A program made the position numbers and the translations under genes. A stretch of DNA of 64,000 nucleotides from Symbiodinium natans (taxonomy: Eukaryota > Sar > Dinophyceae > Suessiales > Symbiodiniaceae), in contig CAJNDS010001068.1 in assembly GCA_905221605.1 (NCBI GenBank), forward strand, positions 774,675-838,674, in the 5' to 3' direction. The notes under the pieces are model-generated. The model was not told the DNA's origin. It was given only the letters and a program-made list of their open reading frames with translations, and searched no databases. This document shows positions 33,425 to 42,326 of the stretch, piece by piece (the first letter of the stretch is position 1; each line of letters begins with the position of its first letter).

Positions 33425-35746
33425 TTAATCATCATCATCTTTAATTTTCTTTTTCAATTTCGTTATTTCACCTTTCAAAGAAGTTATTTCTTTTTGTAAC
33501 TCTTGAACACAACCCCAAAGAACAACAGTCATCTTATTGTATGCTAATAATTTTATACCTTCATCATTATAATATATTATGTTATCCCATTCTTTCGGCA
33601 TCTTAGCGTCTTTTATGTCATCAGCTATAAAACCCAAGTTTGACTTTTTATCTTCGTCTTTAATAAAATTATATGTTTTAGGTTTGATATACTTAACGGC
33701 TTTATAACATTCTTTCGTATTTACCTCTTTAACGTTCTCTTTCAGTTTAGCGTCTGATGTTTCAGTTAAAGCAACACATGTTACATTTCCTCCAATATCT
33801 GCGTTATTCGTTGTAGTAAAGAAACCATAAACATCTACGCCTGTATTTGTTGCGTCTAATCTTGATAAATTATTATTACTTAATCTAATGAAACCATCAG
33901 TATCTGGGTTATTTATTAATACTCGTTGCGACCCTGATACATCAGTGTGAGTTATTTCCAGATTGCCTAATAAATTTATTTTTCCATCGGTTAATTGAAT
34001 TTCTGGCGTGCTACTTTCTAAACCTATTGTTAAGTTCATTTCTCCTAATGTATCACCATTTCTAATATATAACTTATATTGAGTATCCAATACTTCTTTT
34101 AATTCGCTACTATTTTGAAACATAAAACGCCCCCAACTAATTACATCAGCTTCACCAACGATATTACCAATGCTATTAAAAGTGAGGTTAATTGTAACGG
34201 CTCTATTTAATGTAATTCCGTTAGTGTCATTTAATTGTAAAGCAATAGTAGCAGTTGTCGGGTCGGTTGTTCTATTTGATTGTAATGAAAAATTTATTTC
34301 TTCTGTTGATATTACATTTAATGAATTATTAGCGTCGGCTCTTTGAAATATTCTACCCGAATTATTTACATAAATATCGCCGTTGAATGTTGATGTGCTT
34401 TGAAACGATGCTGTGCTTCCAAAATTAGCATTGCCTCCCGATACATTTAGTTTATTTGAACCTTGAATAACTCCAATGCCTAACGATAAGCAATAAACAC
34501 CATTTCCGTTTGCTGTATTTAATAAAAGTAATGAAGAACTGTCGTTGCTTGTGTTATAGGCATTAATACCAAAAGAAATAAATTTTAAGTATCCTTGAGC
34601 ATTCTTAACGCACATTACATTAGAGGCATCCGTGGTATCTTTATAAAATGTAATTCCTGAGTTATTAGAAATATTTAAGGTGTCGTTTTCATAATTTATA
34701 GTGTCCTTAAAATAAGTTGGGTTAAATAATGTTGTTCCTCCTGTTGTATTATTACATTCAATAAATGTATTAGTGTCTGCGTCTGTTGGTGCTCCTAACA
34801 TTAATCTCATTGCCTCTTGGTCTGTTCTAAAATCCATTGATATATTTGATTTAGTAGCGTTATTATATCTTTCTATACTTGTATTAGCGTCTGTTAATTC
34901 AATATTTCCACCGATATTAACATTATTTGTTAAATTAATGCCGTCTGCTGTTAAATTAGATACTGATAAATCATTAGTAATATTAACATTTCCGGACGGG
35001 TTTAATTCTAAATCTACAACACTATCATCAGATGTAGCGTTTGATACAATTTTATTTCCTTGTAAAGTTATATAATTAGTAGCATTTTTACACACACTTA
35101 CTACTTTATCCCCTCCTCCCGTTTGATTGCTAAATAATAACCCAGTAGTCGGTGATATATTTATTGTTTCATTATTCAATGTTAAGCCCGTATGAATAAT
35201 AGTTGGAGCGCTACAATCAATAACTGGGTTTGTTTTAAACCTATCAGTAAAATCACTCAATGGAACTCTTAAAGCTAATAAATTATCAATTTCTGTATCC
35301 GTATAACCGCCACCACCCGCACCTGCTATTAATGTATCCACCTCGCCTTTATTATAGTAATTAACCCCTAATTGGGCATTGGTCTGGTAATTAGTTGATA
35401 AATTTGTATCTATTTGTGTTGATGTATAATAGTTAGTAAATGTTGTATCTACCTCCGTTTTAGTGTAAAAGTTGCTACTTAAACCTGTGTTTGTTTGGTA
35501 ATTATTAGTTAAATCAGTATTAATAGCATTAATATTATGAAAATTTTGAAGCTGTTTGGTATTCAAAATATCAATAGCATCTGTGTTCGCTTGAATGCTT
35601 GATGCGTTCGCTGTGTTTATGTTTGTTAATTCTGTTTTTGTTGCGAAGTCTTGTTCAATGGTTGATGTTCCTGTTTCATAGACTTTTATAAAATCATTAG
35701 CGTAAATAGTTGTTGCCCCATCTAAACTCATTGTTTGATTTAACAT
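33425..35746 (-). CDS. Fibre/spike protein with C-terminal S74 intramolecular chaperone
   Basis: 773 residues, the largest intact gene of the element. The N-terminus (about 35-160) is a trimeric-fibre style region with repeated YYTxTxxD units (FYTKTEVD, YYTSTQID, YYNKGEVD) and Asn/Thr/Ser-rich helices. The middle (about 170-650) is a beta-rich repetitive shaft. The C-terminus (about 660-773) is a peptidase S74 domain: TSDAKLKENVKEV, with Ser664 and a Lys five residues later as the likely self-cleavage pair, then GFIADDIK and a terminal Leu/Lys coiled coil. In phage tail spikes this domain trimerises the fibre and cuts itself off. A TCTAA motif lies 18 nt upstream. The likely role is receptor binding on the host cell. 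Confidence 0.85.
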   Translation of the reverse strand: MLNQTMSLDGATTIYANDFIKVYETGTSTIEQDFATKTELTNINTANASSIQANTDAIDILNTKQLQNFHNINAINTDLTNNYQTNTGLSSNFYTKTEVDTTFTNYYTSTQIDTNLSTNYQTNAQLGVNYYNKGEVDTLIAGAGGGGYTDTEIDNLLALRVPLSDFTDRFKTNPVIDCSAPTIIHTGLTLNNETINISPTTGLLFSNQTGGGDKVVSVCKNATNYITLQGNKIVSNATSDDSVVDLELNPSGNVNITNDLSVSNLTADGINLTNNVNIGGNIELTDANTSIERYNNATKSNISMDFRTDQEAMRLMLGAPTDADTNTFIECNNTTGGTTLFNPTYFKDTINYENDTLNISNNSGITFYKDTTDASNVMCVKNAQGYLKFISFGINAYNTSNDSSSLLLLNTANGNGVYCLSLGIGVIQGSNKLNVSGGNANFGSTASFQSTSTFNGDIYVNNSGRIFQRADANNSLNVISTEEINFSLQSNRTTDPTTATIALQLNDTNGITLNRAVTINLTFNSIGNIVGEADVISWGRFMFQNSSELKEVLDTQYKLYIRNGDTLGEMNLTIGLESSTPEIQLTDGKINLLGNLEITHTDVSGSQRVLINNPDTDGFIRLSNNNLSRLDATNTGVDVYGFFTTTNNADIGGNVTCVALTETSDAKLKENVKEVNTKECYKAVKYIKPKTYNFIKDEDKKSNLGFIADDIKDAKMPKEWDNIIYYNDEGIKLLAYNKMTVVLWGCVQELQKEITSLKGEITKLKKKIKDDDD

Positions 35747-35783
35747 AGTTAATATTATTATTGATTAGATAATAATAATAATA

Positions 35784-36395
35784 TTAAATATCTTCGGTTA
35801 GTGATTGTTCATATGCTTGGTGACATTTAGTTTTTAAGTGTCTGGACTTGTTTAGTATTAGAAATTTAGCACCGCATGGACATTCTATAGTTTGTTTTGT
35901 ATATTCTCTGATTTTATCTTTATCTTTGTAGTAGCGTTCGTTAGCATATTGTTTTATTCTTTCTTTGTCTCTCTCATATCTTTCCTTTGCTTGTTGTCTT
36001 CTTTTTTCTTTGTTTGCTTCTTGATATATCTTGTCATATTCCTTCTTTTCTTGGATATGTTCGTCATAATATTCTCTTGTTGTTCTTCCTGCGATTTGGT
36101 CGTTTAATGTTGCCATTTTTCTAATCCATTCACCTTCTTTTCTTCTTAATTGTTCAATGTTTTCACACGGATATTCTTCTATTAGTTCTATGTAAAAGTT
36201 TTCTACCCCTAGTTCATTCATATATCTATACAAAGAACAACTGTTTTTCTTAACGTTCCTAGTGTCACATCTATGTTTCTCCATTCTTTTACTTAATGGT
36301 TGGGTTGATGAACCTACATAGATTTCGTCGTTTATGTTGTTTCTTATACAATATATTTTTGCTTTGCTAAAGTCTTTCTTGGAAACTTCTCCCAT
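35784..36395 (-). CDS. GIY-YIG nuclease with C-terminal zinc finger
   Basis: 203 residues. The GIY-YIG core is seen as KIYCIRNNINDEIYVGSST (residues 13-31), with KRMEKHR following and a Glu in the FYIELIEEY segment as the probable metal ligand. A long basic helical linker of KE/RYxxDKE repeats (about 105-165) leads to a Cys/His finger (IECPCG...RHLKTKCH). It sits between fibre and major capsid genes on the same strand. It may act as a homing-type nuclease or in DNA processing; the family is clear, the role is not. Confidence 0.85.
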   Translation of the reverse strand: MGEVSKKDFSKAKIYCIRNNINDEIYVGSSTQPLSKRMEKHRCDTRNVKKNSCSLYRYMNELGVENFYIELIEEYPCENIEQLRRKEGEWIRKMATLNDQIAGRTTREYYDEHIQEKKEYDKIYQEANKEKRRQQAKERYERDKERIKQYANERYYKDKDKIREYTKQTIECPCGAKFLILNKSRHLKTKCHQAYEQSLTEDI

Positions 36396-36489
36396 TAATT
36401 ACTATAATGTTCTACTCTTTAACTAACTATAGCAATTAATAGTAAATTGTAGTAATTTTGTTGTAGTATTATTATTAAAAATGAAAGAA

Positions 36490-38089
36490 CTAATCGTAAA
36501 TTATACTTCCATCGGACCTTATTTCCAGAACAGCTTCGGTAAGGATATGACAAAATATTTCTTGAATTTTCTCTGCTTCCGCCAATGTTCTAAATGGTTT
36601 TATTTTAATATTAGATAAACCACTCATTTTTGTGTTTACCCCTGTCATATGTTGCTCACTCATTTTTTCAAAATTAATACCAATGATGAATTTATCACTT
36701 CTATACTGTTCATAGGTAATACTACATGCGTCTTGGTCTGGGTTAATATATGAAAGCATACGGTTTAAGAAATACCAATGCTCGGATAAACTTTGACTTT
36801 CAAATTCTGGATATTTTTTGTTGTGTATTTGAACCTGCCACGAAATATTTAAATTCTTATTAGCAAAACCATACCCTTTATCTGCTTCTGTCGCATTTGC
36901 TCCAAGGTCATTAAGTCTAGCGTTAATCATCGGATTGTAAAAGTAATTCCAACGCTTATAAACATAATTGTCGGGTAAATAGTAGCCATTTTCCATTCCT
37001 GCTGTGTTTCCTGTTCCTAAAGATGCTCCACGCTGTTGTCTATATAAAGTGATAAACATACCATTTAATTTACTTGCTGATTTAACAACATTCATATTAA
37101 TCTCGTTTCCGTCAGTGCTGAAAGTTTGACTTAGTGTGTGATACATAGGATAAACAATTTTCAATGAACCACCTTGTAAAAGATGGGAGGTAATATTATT
37201 ATTTACTTGACTGTCTAGCGTTACTACTTCTGCTCTTACAATCAGCGAGTTCAGTTCCCATAATGTGCTTGTGTCGCCCGTTGTGAAATAATGACCGTAT
37301 CTATCCCCCTTACTATCGCTGTAATCACCTGCTGTTACAACTGGTTTAATAATTGGTGCTTCTGGGTCTGATGATTTCTAAAGGAGCATAACGAACTGGT
37401 AGATAATAAATACTCTCTAGGAAACCGCATTTAAATTTATGACCTAATCTTACATATTCACCTCCACGAATTCCTGACATAGAATGACGAGTGTATCTAT
37501 TGCCAATATCACCAAAAGCGTTAAAGTCACGATAATTTTTGTTTCCAGTGGGCGCCGCTTCTACAGTGGTGCTTGTAGATGGATTAGTTGTAGTAGGGTC
37601 ATAATCTATTCCTACAAACTGTTCCAAACCATTAGCGTATTTATGTCGCCAGTCATCGTCCCAACGAGGATTAGCCGCGCTTTCAATATCATCAGAGTGT
37701 CTAGCATCGGCAGATTTAAACGAGTTGTATAACTCACAATGTCTATTATATTGGTCAATGTCTTGAACTAACTGACCTCCTACGGAACATCTATAACGAG
37801 CGAAGAAACCGTGAAGACCAGACAGGGGTCGTAAGAAATGACTTTCTACATCATTGTTCTTTAAATTAGCAAATAAACGGATACTAGATAAATCTAAATA
37901 AGTCCCGTCTTCACCTGTAATGTAAAACCTAATATTTAAATTTCCGCTTCCGTCACTTTTATAAACGTTGCTACCGCTCGGGAAATAATTTACATGTCGG
38001 CGATCTACGGCGTATTGAGCTGTTTTTGGTAATCCAAAGTCTAACGCTGGGCTCATAACATCACTTGCTTCTGCTACTAAATTATCCAT
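36490..38089 (-). CDS. Major capsid protein, PLV/Polinton type (disrupted by one frameshift)
   Basis: About 530 codons overall, a usual size for double-jelly-roll capsid proteins. The first part (ATG 38089) contains RRHVNYFPSGSNVY and the PLSGLHGFFARYRCSVGGQLVQDID-type segment, a hallmark of PLV capsid proteins. The reading frame breaks near 37375-37385: the first frame ends at TAA 37346-37348, while the matching frame, shifted by one base, continues with SSDPEAPIIKPVV and runs without stop to TAG 36490-36492. The short AAA run in GAAATC at the junction is a plausible indel site. TCTAATCTAG stands upstream (nearest TCTAA 16 nt before the ATG). The assignment rests on recalled family features and genome context. 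Confidence 0.85.
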
Positions 38090-38112
38090 TATTATATAAA
38101 CTAGATTAGATT

Positions 38113-38331
38113 TTAATATTTTTTAGATTTCTTTTTATCAGTTTCAGGTGGCAAAATCTTTTTAGTTTTAATATCATTATTTTTTATAATTATTTCTTGC
38201 TTTTCTTCTAGCATGTCCTTAATCATATTGTAATCTTTTTTGTTAATATCTTTTTGTATTATGCTATTTAACTTATTTGCCTTCCCGTTTAGTATTAACT
38301 CTTTATATGGCTGATACTTAGATTTGTTCAT
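38113..38331 (-). CDS. Small basic hypothetical protein
   Basis: 72 residues, Lys-rich (MNKSKYQPYKELILNGKANK...KKKSKKY), without recognised domain. It lies 14 bp after the lipase-like gene and 23 bp before the major capsid gene on the same strand, with TCTAA 9 nt upstream of its ATG. A basic virion or DNA-binding protein is one possibility, but this is inference only. Confidence 0.6.
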   Translation of the reverse strand: MNKSKYQPYKELILNGKANKLNSIIQKDINKKDYNMIKDMLEEKQEIIIKNNDIKTKKILPPETDKKKSKKY

Positions 38332-38345
38332 TAATATTGTTTAGA

Positions 38346-39314
38346 TTATTTGTTCCAATTTTGTATTTGAATATTTCTTGCTACTTGAGCGCTATCATCC
38401 ACTCCCTGTTCAAAACTTCCCTGTGTAGTCATATTTTTAAACTTATGCGCCTCCGATGGGTTTATTGTTCCGGTTTCAACTTTGATTGCGTTCCTATCTA
38501 AAGCACTGATTACATCCCCTTTATTTGAAAACCTTAACGCATGTGGGTTCTTCTGACGATTACCAAAGGAAATAAAAGGGGCGTTATATGTTGTTGTAAT
38601 GTATTTTTGATTGTTCCTGTTGTTTATTTCCTGTATTACGCTACTCGACAAGCTGTGTCCCACCAAACGAGTAACATCTGGGTTTTTCTCCAACTCTGCC
38701 ATTACATCTTTGTATTTCTCCGACATTTGAACATTATGAGAGGGTATTAAAAATATATCACTGAAAACGTCATTTACTTTAGAACCAAATCCTGTTTTAC
38801 CGCCCGTGCCTGAAATATATAATGTGTTGCCCTGTTTGAATAATCCTGTGTTTCTAGCGTAGGCAGTTTGTAATCCCTTAACGTCATCAATGCTGTTTTT
38901 ATTTTCTACATTAACGACTTCTCTGTATTTAGGGTCGTATCTTGCGACTGATGTGTTAAAATGTTTGTTAAAATCCTCTGCTCTCGTTAATAGTCTCTTC
39001 TTTCTTAACTCTTCTCGCGTTAATTCTTGTTGTGCTTCTTCCTCTCTTTCCCTTCTTTCATGCCTTGCTCTCTCCATATCCTTACCTGCCTCTGACGCTA
39101 GATACTTTCCCGCTCCTGTGTTTAAATTATTAATTCTCCCTCGTCCTTGTAAAGCATCTTCTAGAATGTTTGTTATGCCACCTCGCCCGTCTTGAAAACC
39201 TCTTAACGCTTGTTGTTCCATAGTTGCCTCTCTCGCTATCCCACCTCCTACTCTTGCTGTTTGTAACCCTCTTAATATTTCTGCTACTCTGACACCTACA
39301 TTAACACCTGCCAT
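38346..39314 (-). CDS. Class-3-lipase-like alpha/beta hydrolase
   Basis: 322 residues. The N-terminal third is Arg/Glu-rich and helical (about 75-115). The hydrolase part begins with LYISGTGG (about 165-172) and D-rich NDVFSDIF, then the nucleophile elbow VGHSLSSS (Ser221), YNAPF, SNKGDVISALD (Asp267 candidate) and NPSEAHKF (His290 candidate), the order expected for the Ser-Asp-His triad of class-3 lipases. The elbow has SS where GG is common. It stands directly next to the capsid cluster, so a virion lipase acting on membranes during entry or exit is possible. Family call is fairly good; the substrate is unknown. Confidence 0.7.
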   Translation of the reverse strand: MAGVNVGVRVAEILRGLQTARVGGGIAREATMEQQALRGFQDGRGGITNILEDALQGRGRINNLNTGAGKYLASEAGKDMERARHERREREEEAQQELTREELRKKRLLTRAEDFNKHFNTSVARYDPKYREVVNVENKNSIDDVKGLQTAYARNTGLFKQGNTLYISGTGGKTGFGSKVNDVFSDIFLIPSHNVQMSEKYKDVMAELEKNPDVTRLVGHSLSSSVIQEINNRNNQKYITTTYNAPFISFGNRQKNPHALRFSNKGDVISALDRNAIKVETGTINPSEAHKFKNMTTQGSFEQGVDDSAQVARNIQIQNWNK

Positions 39315-39356
39315 TAATTATAATATTAATTATAAATTTTCTAACATTAATTAATA

Positions 39357-40216
39357 ATGCTTTCAAATCGTAAACTGACTTATTCAAAGGTGTTTGTTGA
39401 TAGTGGAGAAGACTGCCCCAAAGCAGTAGCAGTAGTGATTTTATAATTGAACTAAATGAAAACTTAGAAACCTTCCCAAATACCGTTATGTATGTAACAG
39501 ATGAAGTAATACCTCAAAGTTATTATACTACCCCTGAAGGATTTTATCAATACTTTTACTTAATATTGTATAAAACTAGCACTGGTGAAATTGAAAGGTT
39601 TTGTAAGATTGACGTTAAAAATCAGGTCTTCTTTGCCTCACAATTAATCGCTAATATTATAACACAACTTAATGCCTTAAATAGCGACATTCAAGCGGAC
39701 ATATTTACTTCATCTTATGACAGCGACCAAAGAAACGCAGTAATAACAATAACACTTAACACCTTTAGTTTTAAAATTCCTACTGATGAAGAACTAAAGG
39801 GCATCTTATGGCACAATACAACACCCAGTGACCCGTCTTATATAATTGATGACCCAATGAGTATTAACAAACTAATAGGCAATTATGAAATTAAAGCAAT
39901 GACCAACACATCATGGACAAGTGGTTTATTTAACTTAAATCCTTTCAACTCGGTTTATATCATTTGTAGCGAGTTAAGCGACTACCACTATTCAGCGCCT
40001 AATAGTTTTTCAAACGCCATCATAAAGAAAATTAACATGATGTATAATGTCGGAGGCGTTACGGTTTCAAGCTCACCTCCTTTGATGAACGATTTTATAG
40101 ATGTTAGTAACAGAAGTTTTAAGCGCTTACGATTTAGAATAACCGATGCGAGGGGCAAAACAATAGACTTTCACAATACCCCAATAAGTTTTAGTCTCCT
40201 CTTTGTAAATTTATAA
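39357..40216 (+). CDS. Probable minor capsid (penton) protein (disrupted by one frameshift near its start)
   Basis: About 286 codons. The body (39488 on) is beta-rich with patterns such as FDIHNTPISFSLLFVNL-type ending (TIDFHNTPISFSLLFVNL), fitting a jelly-roll penton protein of Polintons and PLVs; I base this on size, position opposite the capsid cluster and the late-type motif, not on a sure motif. The start is ATG 39357 (MLSNRKLTYSK), TCTAA lying 12 nt before it. The first frame stops after 29 codons; the frame moves by -1 within CCCCAAAG near 39420, after which SSSSSDFIIELNEN leads into the main frame. A missing A in the AAA run would explain it. Confidence 0.65.
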
Positions 40217-40308
40217 ATTAAAAAAGGTAACAATATAAGCAGTATCTTTAAGTATCTATTTTATTTCCATTTCATTAAAAATAGAAATAATATAGAATAA
40301 TATATAAG

Positions 40309-40857
40309 ATGAGTGATGAAGATAATAAAAATGAAGAAGATACCAATATAGTAAATGAAGAAGCACCTGAACCACAACCAGATGTTAAAACAGTTGATGT
40401 TAAGCAAGAAGCACCCAAAGAACCAGAACAAGAGTTTAAAAACAAAACGGACAGGATGAAAAACAAAAAGGTTAATTGTAAAGACTGCGGAGCAAACTTA
40501 ACGCTAAAGACTTTAAGATACTCACATAAATGCTCCAAACTAGAGGAGAAACCGATAAAACCAAAACCGAAGACAAAGGCAAAACCAAAGGCAGTAGCAA
40601 TACAACAACAACCAACATACGCAAACGAAATTATACATAATGAAGTTATACCACAGGAAAGCGAACCGGTGTATTTACAACAGGTTAAACAACAAGTAAG
40701 AGCACCAGAACCACCACCAGTTATTAAATCACCACAAGAAATTATTAACGATAATTTTAAACTGATACAACAAGAGTATATGAATAAAAGAAGAGAGAAG
40801 GCAAATGCCTTAACGCAGAGTATGTTTGTAGGAGGATTAAGAAGTAAAAGGCGATAA
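40309..40857 (+). CDS. Hypothetical acidic protein with a Cys/His finger
   Basis: 182 residues. The N-terminus is acidic (MSDEDNKNEEDTN), a finger-like CKDCGANLTLKTLRYSHKC occupies about 57-75, then a Lys/Pro-rich linker (KPKPKTKAKPKA), a Gln/Pro-rich region, and a basic C-terminus (GGLRSKRR). The finger resembles the C-terminal finger of the GIY-YIG protein and the one at 43187. Function unknown; possibly DNA-binding or scaffold-like. Confidence 0.65.
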   Translation: MSDEDNKNEEDTNIVNEEAPEPQPDVKTVDVKQEAPKEPEQEFKNKTDRMKNKKVNCKDCGANLTLKTLRYSHKCSKLEEKPIKPKPKTKAKPKAVAIQQQPTYANEIIHNEVIPQESEPVYLQQVKQQVRAPEPPPVIKSPQEIINDNFKLIQQEYMNKRREKANALTQSMFVGGLRSKRR

Positions 40858-40882
40858 TAATAAAATCTAAAGTAAATATATA

Positions 40883-41217
40883 ATGTTTCTAGGAAGTATA
40901 ATAAACGACTAAAGCGGAAACAACATCCTGATGATGTTAAAGGTTTTAAGATAAGCACATCAACTAAACAATATAGCCCTTTTGAACTTCAAGATACAAG
41001 ATATTTAGAACATTTAAGAGACCATATGAAATTAAGAGAAACATATCAAGGTAGTTTGCTAAAGCGCAATGAACTATTAGAGAGTAACAAGCGTAAGAAC
41101 TACCAACAAGAGTTAGACCGTTTAATGAATGAACTACATAGACCGAACTTACCACATTCAAGTATAGAGCATATGAAAAAGCGAATTGAAGAACTTAAAA
41201 AATTAACCGTTGTTTAA
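40883..41217 (+). CDS. Small basic coiled-coil protein (frameshifted near the start)
   Basis: The start ATG 40883 follows TCTAA by 12 nt. As written, the frame stops after MFLGSIIND. One extra T in the TTT at 40886-40888 would give SRKYNKRLKRKQHPDDV, and that frame stays open to TAA at 41215-41217 (about 111 codons in total). The protein is basic at the N-terminus and helical after residue 50 (LKRNELLESNKRKNYQQEL...). No family recognised. It lies in a tight plus-strand run with the genes at 40309 and 41254. Confidence 0.6.
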
Positions 41218-41253
41218 ATAAAAATATTAATCTAAATATATTTATATAAACTA

Positions 41254-42306
41254 ATGACAACTAAAACAGCAAGATTTGAGTTAATAAACCCTTATCAAAA
41301 ATATGGATTGAAACGAAAACCTACATTCAACGAGATTTTAGGTTTAATCAGTGAAGACCAACAACTATTAAGACCATTTCCTGACAGAACGGCAACGCAA
41401 TTTAGGAACAGTCCGCAAGGTAGTTTCTTTGATGGTGCTGACCATGTTGAATTGTTAAAGGAACAACAAAACCGAATAATGGATAGACAAATGCGTCAGA
41501 TGATGCTACAACGACAGTCACAACAAAACGGACAAACATTTCATGTAGAGCAACACCGCGACGCTTCAGGAAGTGCTACACCCATTGAGACAGTTCAAGG
41601 CGACTCGGGAATGGTTACGCCACAATCAATAGGTTCAGATGTAGATTTTAGAACATACCTAGCAAGAGAACCAGAGCAAAGAAGAAGACAAACAGAGCAA
41701 CGACAACAAGAGGTGGGACAACGCCATAGTCAAGCAGTAAATAGGTTAAACGATACACTTACTCATAACATGTTAAATCGTGGATTTACAGGTTTATTAG
41801 ATATGCCACGACTAGAAACACCACCAGAAGAAGAAGATGTATCAACAGAAGAATTAATACCAGACGATGAATATGAAGAATTAACGATGTATGAGAAAGG
41901 AGTCTTCAATTTCAGTAATGATTGGAAATCTGTTTTGATTAATAAAAGTATAACTATTGATGGTATAATGTTCCAATTATTTTATCGTGATTTATTAACT
42001 GATGAAATAACAAGACAAGTTGAAAATGAACCTAACGATATGTCAAAAAAGCTGTATTTATTAACATTAATTGATGATTCAATTAAAGATGGTAATTGGA
42101 ACACATTAGCAGACGCAAATAAACTTAAAACGAAGAAGAATGAATGGAAAAATATTAAGAGAAACCGGTCAAGTAGTAGTGGTGGTGTTGTTCGTCAGTT
42201 TTTATCAAGTGCGGGGTCGGCGGCATCATCTGCGCTTTCGGCAGGATTACAGGAGGTAGGAAAGGGAGCAGTAAAGGGAGCAATAGGTGCCATGACAGGA
42301 ACTTAA
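41254..42306 (+). CDS. Hypothetical virion-associated protein with amphipathic Gly/Ala C-terminus
   Basis: 350 residues. The N-terminal half is Gln/Arg-rich (MDRQMRQMMLQRQSQQ) and low in hydrophobics, there is an acidic middle (PPEEEDVSTEELIPDDEYEE), a more folded-looking region at about 215-305, and a C-terminal tail LSSAGSAASSALSAGLQEV followed by GKGAVKGAIGAMTG. That tail looks like a small amphipathic membrane-active helix, as in the internal lytic proteins of other DNA viruses; this is an analogy only. TCTAA lies 18 nt before the ATG. No database family recognised. Confidence 0.6.
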   Translation: MTTKTARFELINPYQKYGLKRKPTFNEILGLISEDQQLLRPFPDRTATQFRNSPQGSFFDGADHVELLKEQQNRIMDRQMRQMMLQRQSQQNGQTFHVEQHRDASGSATPIETVQGDSGMVTPQSIGSDVDFRTYLAREPEQRRRQTEQRQQEVGQRHSQAVNRLNDTLTHNMLNRGFTGLLDMPRLETPPEEEDVSTEELIPDDEYEELTMYEKGVFNFSNDWKSVLINKSITIDGIMFQLFYRDLLTDEITRQVENEPNDMSKKLYLLTLIDDSIKDGNWNTLADANKLKTKKNEWKNIKRNRSSSSGGVVRQFLSSAGSAASSALSAGLQEVGKGAVKGAIGAMTGT

Positions 42307-42326
42307 TTTTTCTTATCTTATAATAT

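Noticed and set aside
40275-40958. 227-codon minus-strand open frame, Ser/Leu/Cys-rich
   Set aside because: It is antisense to the 40309-40857 gene, which has a finger motif, basic tail and sensible spacing with its neighbours.
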